From: Branchipolynoe longqiensis
Lineage: Eukaryota; Annelida; Polychaeta; Phyllodocida; Polynoidae
DNA: 64,000 bases
Direction of reading: 5' to 3'
Assembly: GCA_030323885.1 (NCBI GenBank)
Contig: CM059197.1
Span: forward strand, 35,209,484-35,273,483
The stretch's first letter is position 1. Each line of letters begins with the position of its first letter. The notes beneath the pieces are model-generated. The model saw only the letters and a list, made by a program, of their open reading frames with translations, did no database searches and had not been told where the DNA came from. A program made the position numbers and the translations under genes. This document shows, one piece after another, positions 22,501 to 33,000 of this stretch.

Positions 22501-22938
22501 TTGGTGGGGGTTTACTTAAATGAGGAATTACAAGAACTACAACAAGATCGGGACTACTTTTGCCAAAAGGTTGAATTAACCAAAGACCCAGGGAATACAT
22601 TCATAGCCAAATGCATAACTAGAAAGGCAAGGACTGAGGTTCGAAAGGCAAAATCAACGTACTATCTTAACCAAGCCATCATACACAACCAAAACCCCAA
22701 GAAATGTTGGTATGAACTAGTTCAAATAGAGCCTGATCCCAAGCCAAAGATCAGTAATCTAATAAACGACAGCACTGGTGAAACAATACCTAACATTCAA
22801 CTAGCAGCAGAGATCAACAATTACTTTGTTGATATAGGAGCTAACCTAGCCCAAAAATCCCATCTCCAACAACATGATAATTGTGCAATTCACCAAATAG
22901 TAGGCATACAAACCTGTGAAGGGAAACTATGCACCTAA
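22501..22938 (+). pseudogene. Non-LTR retrotransposon ORF2 fragment
   Basis: An open frame of about 145 codons resembles the linker between endonuclease and reverse transcriptase in CR1/L2-type LINEs. It has a basic helix (ARTEVRKAKSTYYLN), NPKKCWYEL, an INDSTGETI strand and NNYFVDIGANLA. The catalytic RT core is absent: after the stop the sequence passes directly into a 3' untranslated region (22939-23220) that closes with the hairpin-type 3' end described at 4800-4975 and a (CAA)n tail. The copy is therefore internally deleted as well as 5'-truncated. It has no neighbouring gene and no role beyond being a fossil insertion. Confidence 0.6.
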
Positions 22939-23384
22939 CCACTCCATAATGTAACGGTATAAACAATACACATGTATGTATCTAGTTATGTATGTATACA
23001 ACATATAACTACTATCTTATAGGTGAATTGTCAAACTATACTATAGGTAAGTCTTGGAATGATTAATATTGTTATTTCAGCTGACTTGAGCTAGCTGCTG
23101 ATGACAATATCAGACTACATATATACATATATTGTAAATAACTAATGTCACATGGCTGGAAGACCAATGCCATGGTGCTAACAAAAGACTTTAGTCAATG
23201 AATAAACTATATTTACAACAACAACAACAAAAAATAGTGACTAGCATTTCGACGTGCATGCCAATATTAATTTGGCATGTTTTTCACTGGACCCCCAATA
23301 GCCGATGTCTACTTTTGTGCTGGGGGGGCTCGTTAAACAAAACAAAAAAGTTGTTCACTTTCAATATCTCGAAAGTTATCCAAA

Positions 23385-23540
23385 GGCCCGGTCACATACA
23401 CGTTAGTGGACATAGTTGAACATAGTGGAGGCTAACGTAGTTGAACGTACCGGCATCCGTACTTCTTTGGTACGTTCAACTACGTTAGCCTCCACTACGT
23501 TCAACTACATCCAGTAACGTGTATGTGACCGGGCCTTCAA
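23385..23540. mobile_element. Near-perfect foldback hairpin, copy 1
   Basis: AAGGCCCGGTCACATACACG at the left is exactly inverted at the right. The arms extend inward through repeats of GTAGTTGAAC/GTTCAACTAC to a small loop near 23450. The end motif CCGGTCACA links it to the WA-MITEs, although a TTA duplication is not clear. Confidence 0.7.
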
Positions 23541-24052
23541 AGTGCCTATGCTGTACACTATGGGCACTATACAGCATGGGCTGCTCCCCACTTGTACCAG
23601 AGTGGGGTGTACTGCACACAATGCAGCACAGTCCACTCCATCATCATTGTGTATAGCCCAAATGCGATCCCTTTCTATGACTGGAAGACGAATAAACATA
23701 TTTACCACCAAAATGAAAAGAGCTTAATCCATTAAAGTAAAAATTGCCCCAATAGGTAGATAGAGTGAAGGCGATAATAATTATAAACCTTATATATTTA
23801 TCTGCAAAAGAATGTCAGAAACTCCTAAAGACCAGTGCCACGGCGCTAACAAAAGACTTTATTCAATGATTAAACTATATTTACAAAAGTAATCAAATAA
23901 AAAATAGTGACTAGCATTTCGATGTGCATGCCAATATTAATTTGGCATGTTTTTCACCAGACCCCGAATAGCCAATCTCTACTTTTGTGCTGGGGGCTCG
24001 TTAAGCAAAACAAAAAAGTTGTTCACTTTCAATATCTCGAAAGTTATCTAAA

Positions 24053-24212
24053 GGCCCGGTTACATACACATTAGTGGATGTAGTTGAACATAGGCGAGGC
24101 TAACGTAGTTGAACCTACCGGCATCCATACTTCTTTGGTACGTTCAACTATATTAGCCTCCACTACGTTCAACTACATCCACTAACGTGTATTTGACCGG
24201 GCCTTCAAAGTG
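24053..24212. mobile_element. Near-perfect foldback hairpin, copy 2
   Basis: The same hairpin inside unit 2 of the tandem duplication, with a few substitutions per arm. It shares its position with copy 1, so it was duplicated with the unit and did not insert independently. Confidence 0.7.
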
Positions 24213-24570
24213 CCTATTCTGTACACTATGGGCACTATACAGCATGGGCTGCTCCCCACTTGTATTGTACCAGAGTGGAGTGTGCTGCGCACAATGCAGC
24301 ACAGTCCACTCCTTCATCATTGTGTATAGCCCAAATGCGATCCCTTTCTAGGACTGGAATACCAGCGCTTCAGCCATACCAAAATGTACATTCAGATGAA
24401 TAAACATATTTACCACCAAAATGAAAAGAGCTTAATCCATTAAAGTAAAAATTGCCCAATAGGTAGATAGAGTGAAGTAGATAATAATTATAAACCTTGT
24501 ATATTTATCTGCAAAAGAATGTCAGAAACTCCTAAAGCATCGAACTATGCAACTTTAAAACTAGCTGTAT

Positions 24571-24885
24571 CAGGGATGAAAGTGGTCTCCGGGAAAAAGA
24601 GCGGAAATGCTGATATTCTCCCATTGGTTTAACATTGTCATGGAATCGCGGAAAAATACCGGAAGTCAGGTCTCAACTAGATTGTTGTGATTGCATTATT
24701 GCCCATATCTAACAGTTTCTTGCTTAGGTTTTATGTTCTAACTATATCTAAGGTCATATAAGAACGGGATTCGAACCACCCAACTGTTGTCATATACATC
24801 CCATTTTTAACAAATTTGTTCAACGTTAATCGGTGAATATAATAAATCCTGGAAATCCGCGAAACCGCGGAGATCTTTCATCTCT
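24571..24885. mobile_element. hAT-like MITE with 7-bp target duplication
   Basis: Ends CAGGGATGAAAGTGGTCTCC and CGGAGATCTTTCATCTCT are inverted. Flanks GCTGTAT (24564-24570 and 24886-24892) match. Terminus and duplication length fit hAT. Fragments of the family lie at 14845-15085 and 30672-30930. Confidence 0.7.
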
Positions 24886-25107
24886 GCTGTATAGAATTGA
24901 CAGGAACATTTTACATTGCACCGATTAACCCTTTAAATGTGCGTCATTCATCAAATAAGGTGACTGCATCGGTGGTGTCCAATGCCGAACCTAGCTGCAT
25001 AGTTAGCTCAATGTTTCCATGTAGGGGACCATTTCTTTTCCCTTTTAAACACACTCCTAAAACAAAAGTCAATGGATGTCATCCTAGCAGAATTACAAAT
25101 GAACCCT

Positions 25108-25524
25108 TAGATAAAAGATTCACCCCATACTGACAGTACAGGGGTGAAAACCAACCCATTAGAAAAGCTGGCGAAGAATTTCGACATGCTGGGGAAATTA
25201 ATTGAGTGAATAATGTCTTAATTTAAGAAGCAAAATATATTCTTTATATATGTTTTTATATTTACCCGCTACCTTTGAGTTGAAAATATAATAAAACATC
25301 TAGTTTAATAAGATTTAAAAGTGAAATCGACGGTGTTCTATGGCGGCCATCTTGTCTTTTTGCATTCTCTCCCATTTCACCAAATCTGTGCCAACATATG
25401 TAGCCATTTGATTCAGGAACCACAGTTTCTAGTTCCTGTCCCATACTAAAGCTACTTTCGCCCGTATTTACACTACGTTGTCGTTCACCCGTGTACTACA
25501 AGTACAGGGTGAATCTTTTATCTA
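25108..25524. mobile_element. MITE of the TAGATAAAAG family with 8-9 bp target duplication
   Basis: Ends TAGATAAAAGATTCACCC and its complement enclose 417 bp with no coding potential. ATGAACCCT flanks both sides (25099-25107 and 25525-25533). Right-end fragments of the same family are at 9246-9286 and 46416-46446. An 8-9 bp duplication suggests a hAT-type or related transposase. Confidence 0.75.
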
Positions 25525-25559
25525 ATGAACCCTGTGCAAGAAAATTAAAGCCAATGAAG

Positions 25560-25640
25560 GGAGTCAAGATAGTTTAATGGCTATCACACTTGTCCCGGAA
25601 CCGCAGAAGTGTGGGTTCGAATCTTGTTCTATGCGCAATG
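25560..25640 (+). mobile_element. SINE-C tRNA-like head
   Basis: GGGAGTCAAGATAGTTTAATGG-type A-box region and B box (GGTTCGAATC). The acceptor ends do not pair well, so I treat it as a tRNA-derived SINE and not a tRNA gene. Confidence 0.5.
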
Positions 25641-25840
25641 CTTCCTTTGTGTGCAACTCTGACACTATGGAATCTCTTCAGTGACATTGTCAACCCACAC
25701 CTCCAGCCCTCAGTCTCATAGACGATGCCTCTAGTAGAGAGGATGCCATAACTGGCTTCATTATTTATATATAATCCAAAGATATGATTTGACACAGGAG
25801 TGTGTGTATGAGACAAGTGTTACCCAGACAAAAAACAATG

Positions 25841-26141
25841 GTTGGTTGTTGGAGTTTTACATCCTGGCAACATTACCGACTTGTGACAGTGCAGACTCAT
25901 AGCGACTTTATAGTGCTTCCCCACTGGGAGAACAGGCTGCCAGCACCATGACCGACCCACTCAATCACATTATCCTGACACTGAGCCAACCAGTCCTTGC
26001 CCGATCCTAATAATGCCAAGCGCTTGGCTAGGAAGCGACAAGTATCAATTTTTAAGTCACCAGTTTGACTCGACCAGGGTTCGAACCCCACGATCTAGCA
26101 AAACGGGAGACGGAAGCTTAACTCATTCGGCCATCCCATCG
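25841..26141 (-). mobile_element. SINE-A, near full-length
   Basis: Tail-proximal block at 25841, body, and head with an intact B box (GGTTCGAACCC) ending at about 26141. Confidence 0.75.
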
Positions 26142-26184
26142 GAAAAAAACCCACAAAGAAACAAAAAACAATGTTCACATATTT

Positions 26185-26345
26185 ATAATCTACATGCACC
26201 TCCATGAAATAGCTGGAAATGGAATTTCAGAACTTCTAGATCAAAAGATTTCCTGGTGGGAGCATACCTCCCGACCCATAGTCTCAAGTCACCATCGGCG
26301 TTTGGTCATTCCAAGAACTTATCCCACCCACAAACAAAAATGCCA
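26185..26345. repeat. Repeat shared with 33335-33515
   Basis: Common blocks include ACCTCCATGAAATRG, TCTAGAT and CGGCG.TYGKT.ATTCCAAGA. No coding potential or termini defined. Confidence 0.45.
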
Positions 26346-26374
26346 TGCTATAACTGTATATGTTATAACTATGA

Positions 26375-26712
26375 GTATGATGGCCCATTCCTTCTACACA
26401 ATCAAAAGGCATTAATTTCCAAACACGTACGACCATGTAATAAATAGTCTGCGTGAGTAGAGTGATTTCAAATAAATGGAAACCAAAGTATGATGGCCCA
26501 TTCCTTCTACACAATCAAAAGGCATTAATTTCCAAACACGTACGACCATGTCATAAATAGTCTGCGCGAGTAGAGTGATTTCAAATAAATGGAAACCAAA
26601 GTATGATGGCCCATTCCTTCTACACAATCAAAAGGCATTAATTTCCAAACATGTACGACCATGTCATAAATAGTCTGCGTGAGTATGGATTTCAAATAAA
26701 TGGAAACCAGAG
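26375..26712. repeat. Three-copy tandem repeat, 113-bp unit
   Basis: Units start at about 26376, 26489 and 26602 with GTATGATGGCCCATTCCTTC. They are nearly identical. The third is slightly shortened near its end. Confidence 0.85.
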
Positions 26713-26753
26713 GCTAAAGCCCATTTCAAATCATTCTAGCCACCCATACAAGT

Positions 26754-26952
26754 ACAGTAAAACCTCTCTAAATCGACCGACCATGGGACCGACTTTAAAT
26801 GGTCCATTCAGGGAGATGGTCGGTTAGGGAGGTATTTTTCTATTGTTACAATGGTATTTATTGCATGGGCGATCGTTTGGGACCCAAATAAAGCGATCGA
26901 TATAGGGGAGTGGTCGATCTGTGGAGGTGGTCGGTTAGAGAGGTTTTATTGT
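26754..26952. mobile_element. Mariner-like MITE
   Basis: ACAGTAAAACCTCTCTAAAT at the left pairs with GGTTAGAGAGGTTTTATTGT at the right, near TA dinucleotides. GGTCGGTTAG/GACCGAC words recur inside. No coding capacity. Confidence 0.7.
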
Positions 26953-26960
26953 TTGTATAA

Positions 26961-27134
26961 TGGAGGCATTCGACTGGGCCTCTCTATGCGAACATCAAAA
27001 TATTTCCTTACAAATTCCTCTTCGACTGGGACCGGAAGTGGGTTTGTATATGTATGATTCGGATGTGTGTTGTGGCTCCATCCGCTCCATCCGTAAATCT
27101 TGCGGATAGAAAGGTCCCAGTCGAATGCCTCCAC
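26961..27134. mobile_element. Foldback element, 174 bp
   Basis: GGAGGCATTCGACTGGG at 26962 is inverted as CCCAGTCGAATGCCTCC ending at 27134, with further imperfect pairing inward. It directly follows the mariner-like MITE. Confidence 0.65.
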
Positions 27135-27453
27135 TGTTTCTTTTATTTTCAGAGCTATTTCGCCACTCACTTATATTGTCATTCGTCCGAACAACAGGCA
27201 CTCACCTCCTCACCCGTATGAAATCAAAGTAACGTGTGCAATAATGACCCCAGCATGCCACAGCCTAAAAACAGGGCACCAGACTACATTGTCATTAAAA
27301 AGGCCTAAGCAGCCACGTGACCCTGATTAGCAGCAGTTCGGGGAGCACGGGCTGGCGAGCCACGGATACAAAGGGTCAAATGGCCGAGACTACGCAGGAC
27401 AACTTTACAAAGTGACAGGTTGACAAAAGGTCCCACATCCCAGTAATACCCAA

Positions 27454-27609
27454 GCAATTACTTGAATCAATCACTTGAATCGGATTCCATCACTTGAATC
27501 AGTCACTTGAATCAGGCAAATGAATCAAGCACTTGATTCAACCACTTAAATCAGTCACTTGAACTTGAAGCAACCATTTGAAGCAATCATTTAAAGGAAT
27601 CACTTGCTC
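27454..27609. repeat. ATCACTTGA minisatellite
   Basis: About a dozen degenerate copies of a 13-14 bp unit (CACTTGAATCAG type). The reading frames here are not credible genes. Confidence 0.8.
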
Positions 27610-27926
27610 CTTTTTGTTCCAGTTTAATAATAACACGTGACTCGTTTAATATTAATAATAACCCACTCGCCTAAATCTTATGCTGGACGAGCATCGCGGC
27701 TAATCATGAGATAGATGATTACGATCCGCGGAGTGCTAGTACAACAATAGACCAATACACTTGATATAGGAATCAGTTTTGGGAAGTTTAAAAATATCTT
27801 TTTTTTTCTCTTTTTGTTTCTATATTGTCCACCTTGTAAAAAAAAAGGTAAAAATAACACTCATGATCATTCTCTTTAACTTCATTATCTCACAGTGGGC
27901 TGAAAAAGATGTACCAGTGTAATATA

Positions 27927-28105
27927 CCAACTTCCCCATTAACGTTGTGGTTAGGTCCTTTAAAACCATGACGTTAACTGAAACAGCATCAAGTGAAACC
28001 TATTTAAAAAATAGGCATTGAAGGTTGAAATAACCCTTTGATCTATTGGCAAATTTGTTTTCTCTCGACGACGTTATAACGAAACGATGTTAATCTAGGA
28101 GTTGG
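27927..28105. mobile_element. Short MITE, about 180 bp
   Basis: Ends CCAACTTCCCCATTAACG and GTTAATCTAGGAGTTGG are imperfect inverted repeats. A/T-rich interior. LINE-like 3' end material follows at 28125-28200. Confidence 0.45.
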
Positions 28106-28213
28106 TGTACACTATTTGACTAATAAAATGTTGTTGCCTTTGTTCAAGAGTTTTATTCCTCTGAATAACATGCTGCTTGCTAGTGCCGAGGTACTGGTAT
28201 TTCATTCAGCCTT

Positions 28214-28580
28214 AAAGTGCCTGTCACACTATGCCAGATTGAGCAACGGACAGAATTGTCTATCCCGGTGGTGTTCGGACGTGATAAGTATCAAAATGTA
28301 TTAAAATGTGTCAAAATGTTGCGATATCGGATCAAAGGCCACTGGACGAACGGACATGAAGCGGACAGCCAACGGACGGTAAGCGGACTAAACAGACTCA
28401 AACCGGACAAGAACTGTAGCCGTCAATCCGGCGGCATCCGTTCCAAGTTTTGTGCATGTTCAAAACTTGTACCGGATCAGGCCGGATATCAACGGACACA
28501 AACCGGACTTTGCTGGATATCAACGGACGTTGTTCGGTTTCTTTCCGTTTCCCCAATCCGGTGATGTGTGACAGAGCCTT
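28214..28580. mobile_element. WA-MITE-4, full of AACGGACA/CCGGA words
   Basis: Ends AAGTGCCTGTCACACTATGC and GATGTGTGACAGAGCCTT are inverted. The interior is an array of CGGACA, AACGGAC and ACCGGA. The exact 3-bp duplication is ambiguous because both borders are TTAAA-rich. Confidence 0.65.
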
Positions 28581-29488
28581 AAAGCCAAATTGTTCTAGCA
28601 CAGTCTAAATAAAGTTCTATAGAGGCGTTATTCTCTAAAACTGGGAACAACATATTTGTTTCCATATTACGATGCTGATAATTAATTCTTTCTTTCATTT
28701 ATAGCAAATCAAATAGTTATTGTTGCCTCTGTGTCTTAAGATGGTTAGTACTCTACATGTATTTAATCTATCCCCCCCCCAAAAAAATGATCAAATGTAT
28801 GCTTGCAGGATTTTGTGCTACATGTAGAGTGAAAATATGAAAAATTACACATCACCACCGTGCATTTACCCAGACTTTTTAGACAACTTTTTTCTTATAA
28901 GACACCTTTGCTTGCTTAACTGTAATCAAGAAAATCTTGGTAACTTTAGTGTGTATGTTATTGTTAAAATGAAGTTCTAGATGTGTCTTTGATTTTCATG
29001 TTACACGAGTGGATTAACTTATTCCTAAATTTGCATAAGATCTAAATCAAAAAGTGAAATAGTTTGTTTTTTCAGCTCTCACATGCACAACATGCAAATC
29101 TTCATAGAAATCTGGATCATGCTATTAGTTGAAAAAAGATTTTTTTTAATTTTTGTTAAGGTTTTCACTTTTGGTTTCCACGTCACACTTGAGTGCCCAG
29201 TTTCAAAGAATGACCCAGATACACAGTTACAAGAAAATATAGAGCAAGCATCGCTATCAGAGTTCCAAATAGGCTTGTCCACTTGTCCGAGCGAAGTGAG
29301 AGTAGGCACGGACAAGCACAATATGGTTTGAGCCTTTCTGTTGGACAAGCGACAATTTTGGGCTGAGAAACATGTACTTAAGTACTCGGGGGAAAAGTGA
29401 AAATTCACGCGGACAAAAAAATAATAACACTAGACTTGTCCTATGGGCAAGTGAAAAATTGTGCTTATTTCTCTAATTTATCTTTTGG
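28581..29488. other. Gene-free AT-rich stretch
   Basis: I looked here for a third GDPD5-like exon and found no open, splice-flanked candidate. Repeated ACTTGTCC words occur at 29275-29450. Confidence 0.45.
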
Positions 29489-29825
29489 TTAAAGTTGCAT
29501 AGTCCGATGGCTTTGAGTTATTGTCATTTTCTGAGATAAATACATTAAATTGATCATTATAAGCTACTTCACTTTAGGTTGAAGTAACTTTTAGTTTAAA
29601 TGGCTACTGTTGGAGATATTTGAAGTGACAACATGCCAAATTAATTTTGGCAAGCACGCCAAAACTCTGACACCATAGGGTTATGCAGTAACCGGTGCTA
29701 GGCCCTTTTATGTGACAACAAATGCTTAATAACTGTACCAGTATCTAAGATAAATATGTAGAATCAAATCTAGGTAAGTGTTTTGTTTTTGAAAATTTGA
29801 TGCTTCATCAGACTATTCAACTTTA
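29489..29825. repeat. PAL1, near full-length
   Basis: Both arms present (TTAAAGTTGCATAGTCCGATG, then ATCAGACTATTCAACTTTAA). It abuts the SINE-A2 that follows. Confidence 0.65.
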
Positions 29826-30035
29826 AGCAGGAGAAATTTCAATCGCGGATAATTGGTCTTCCTCAATCCACTGCTCCTTGTCCTATCCTAGTAATGCCGA
29901 GTGTCAAGCTAGGTAGCGACAAGTAACAATTTTTAGGTCATTAGTTTGACTCGACCAGGGTTTGAACCCTCGAGTTCGATTCCCACAACCTACCAGGACG
30001 GGAGACGGAAGTTCAACTCATTCGGCCATCGCTAT
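29826..30035 (-). mobile_element. SINE-A2 copy
   Basis: Alternative tail GCAGGAGAAATTTCAATCGC at 29827, body, and a head with a partly duplicated B-box region (two ...GTTCGAT/GTTTGAAC blocks near 29959-29985). Confidence 0.65.
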
Positions 30036-30081
30036 CACTGGCTATGAATGAATGTTACTGTTAGTTAGTAATTGTACTCAC

Positions 30082-33000
30082 CTATTCAGATATTCGACGT
30101 CGTTGAAAGCGGCTATCCAGTAAAAGAGCCACATCAACGTGAAGAGGCAGAGAAGCACTAGGGCACAAAACCAAGCCAAGTCCCACTGCAGGAGTCAAGC
30201 AAAACGGAATTATCCACCACATACCAAAGAATAAAGTTTGTTTATTGGTGTTTTAACATTTAAGATCATATAAGGATGGGTATGTGCACTCATGGCGCCT
30301 TGTCCTACTTGTGAGACCAGGCCGCTGGTATCATGACCACCTGGGGCGCGTTCAGGGTCCGTCTCGGAGGCGCTTTTTGGCCTATTTGCGTTCAGGGTGC
30401 GTCTCGGCGATGCCTCCCTTTTGAGATAGGAGACAAAAAGTGCCTCGAAAATGGCCGCCGTATTCAGTGGTTTCAGCCAATCACAGCATAGCTTTACCAT
30501 TGCAAATGGCCGCCGCCTAAGGGGGCGGCCATTTTCGAGGTGACAAACTGCTTGTGCAGTTCAGACTAGCCTGACGTCAGTACCATCTCCGAGGCGCCTC
30601 CGAGACGGACCCTGAACGTGGCCCTGGTGTTCGAGCACGTGACTTCCTGCAGGGGAAGCCACATAGTCAGGAATGAAAGTGGTCTCTGGCAAAAAAAACG
30701 CGGAAATCAGGCCGAGACCTTGGTACCACCTAGTGGGTCTTGGTAGAACCAAGCCATGGCTATTACATCAATGATGAATTTCCCCGAAAAAGCAGATTTT
30801 CACCCATAAGATTAGCACCCTCAAGGGATCGCAGGAAAATGCCCGAAGTCAGATTTCAAACGTCCTTATTGTGACTGTATTATGTTATCGCCCATGCCAA
30901 ATTCTTATTTGTGGTTTGTGTTCTATTAACAGCTGAGGTCATACATACAGGCAATGCACTAACACATACATACACAGGGTAAGTTCAACATCCATACAGC
31001 GCGTAGCTTGTACAGGATTGTGGTCACGGCAACCAGTGTCGTGGGGGTGATGAAAATGGGAAATATTGCGCCTAGAGCGGGACTCGAACCCACATCTCTT
31101 TGCATTCCGGGCCAGTGTGCTAACCATTACACCACCTAGGCTCCCTGACATCACCACACTACCCACGCCTACCTGTCATGTGGTTACTTGCCTGAGAGGT
31201 CAGTGCAGACTACTAGTACTACACCATTAATGGAAATTGCTAGGCTCAGCAGTATAAATTGTGTAAGTCATTGGATTGACTCGGCTGGTATTTTAGCACG
31301 TGACCTCCCACATAGAAAGCCACACAGCGCTCTTATTGATTCAGCCATCCTGTGCCGTGCATTAAAGAAAAAAAAAGAATCCCCAAAACATATCAAAGAA
31401 ACAATGACAAACCGCAATTTAAAAAAAAAAACTTTAATTTATTTCTTATTAAAAAAGATATCCAAAAGACAAAACATGATTAAAATCAGCTTGTAGTCTT
31501 TTAACAAAGTAGCCATGGCACACCCCCGTTCATTAGTATTAGTATTAGTAATAATCGAGCAACATCTTAAATTTGAGAACCACCTTTGTCAAAGAGAGTA
31601 ATTTTATCAGCTTGGTTGAGTAAATCGATAAACCAGTTTTATTACTTTTAATGTCCAAAGTGAATAAAGACGACAGAAGTAGTACAGACAATGCTAGTAA
31701 CCGGCTGACAAAATATTGGATGGAAAACCTGGTCAGACAGTATATTTGTTGGGGTTTTATGTCCTGGCAACATCTAAGGTCATGTCAGGACAGATACCGA
31801 CTTGTGACAGTGCACATTCAGGGCGACATTATAGTGCCACCCCTTGGGAGATCAGGCCACGAGCACCATGACCCAATTTCCCACTCAGTCACATTATCCT
31901 GATACTGAGGTAACCAATCCATGTCCTAAATATATCTTAGTGATGCCAAGTGCCAGGTTAGATAACGATAAGCATCAATTTTTGTAACTCATTGATTTGA
32001 CTCGGCCGAGATTGGAACTCCCAACAGGAAGCCTGTGCTCTTACCAATTCAGCCGCCGAGTCTGGTACAGTGGTAGGTCGGACGCGAAGGAATGAAACAA
32101 CCACACTCTATAACTTATATTCTGCTTGCCTAACTGCAACTGAACATTAAAACTTACTACAACTTTACCAACTGAATATAGAAGATAACTTCTGCTTACA
32201 TCCTAAATACTATGTAAATACTCACATTGATCTGACTAATATTGACCTAGTTACATGACACTACTGTTACCATATTGCTATGGAACTTTTGGGTTACAGA
32301 ATTTCATTGCGTTACATGCTGCAAAATTGTGTATTCAACAGTTCTTGTATACCTTATTCTATATACCTTTTGTGTAAATAACCCTGAATTGAAAAGTGGC
32401 TGGAAGACCAGTGCTTCGGTACTGACAAAAGACTTATTAAGCAGAATATATTCAACATATTTACCACCAATTGTATCTATTTTTTATAAATAATACTTTA
32501 TTCAACCGAATAAGAATTTAGCGATCGGGATTCATATTCTCAGTGAGCCAAATAGCGGAATTAGTACGTATACTTTTGGACGATTTATTTGAAAGATTCT
32601 ACTACAATTATTTCAAAACACTGATTATGCAGAGGCGCAAAAATGGTTGTATTGTTTAAGTAATGTTTAATTATTTCGGCATTGAGTCATGGGGTTTGCA
32701 TATCGAGCAAACTGGTCAACAAACGGTGATATATAAGTAGGTTGGGTTCAGGCTGTCTGAGCGGCCTACCCCGTCTCTTGATCCAGTCCCGTCTACTGCT
32801 ATTTAAATTTTAATGTTTTAACATGTTTAATTAGTACATTTTGGGAGGATTGACTTCGCCAGCCAGAGTATTGCTGAACAACACAATTGTTTGGTCAATT
32901 ATTTGTGATGGGTTCATAATATTATTATTATTAATAACGATGTGTAATATATTTTGCGGTTATTATTATGCATGGAAATGTTGTGCCCTAATGGGGCTGA

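Larger units (their letters stand above)
23153..24537. repeat. Tandem duplication of a 0.69-kb unit
   Basis: Unit 1 (about 23153-23834) and unit 2 (about 23835-24537) are head-to-tail and nearly collinear. Each contains the LINE-like 3' end, a foldback hairpin and GGGCACTATACAGCATGGGC. Unit 2 has about 37 bp more near 24355-24395 and scattered substitutions. Confidence 0.75.

Noticed and set aside
26375..26712. CRISPR-like or gene-coding tandem array
   Set aside because: Contiguous 113-bp units without spacers, in a eukaryotic context. The shared minus-strand frame is a repeat artefact.
27100..27340. Third exon of the GDPD5-like gene near a GTGAGT donor at about 27195-27200
   Set aside because: All three frames upstream of that donor meet a stop quickly and none resembles the expected membrane segment.
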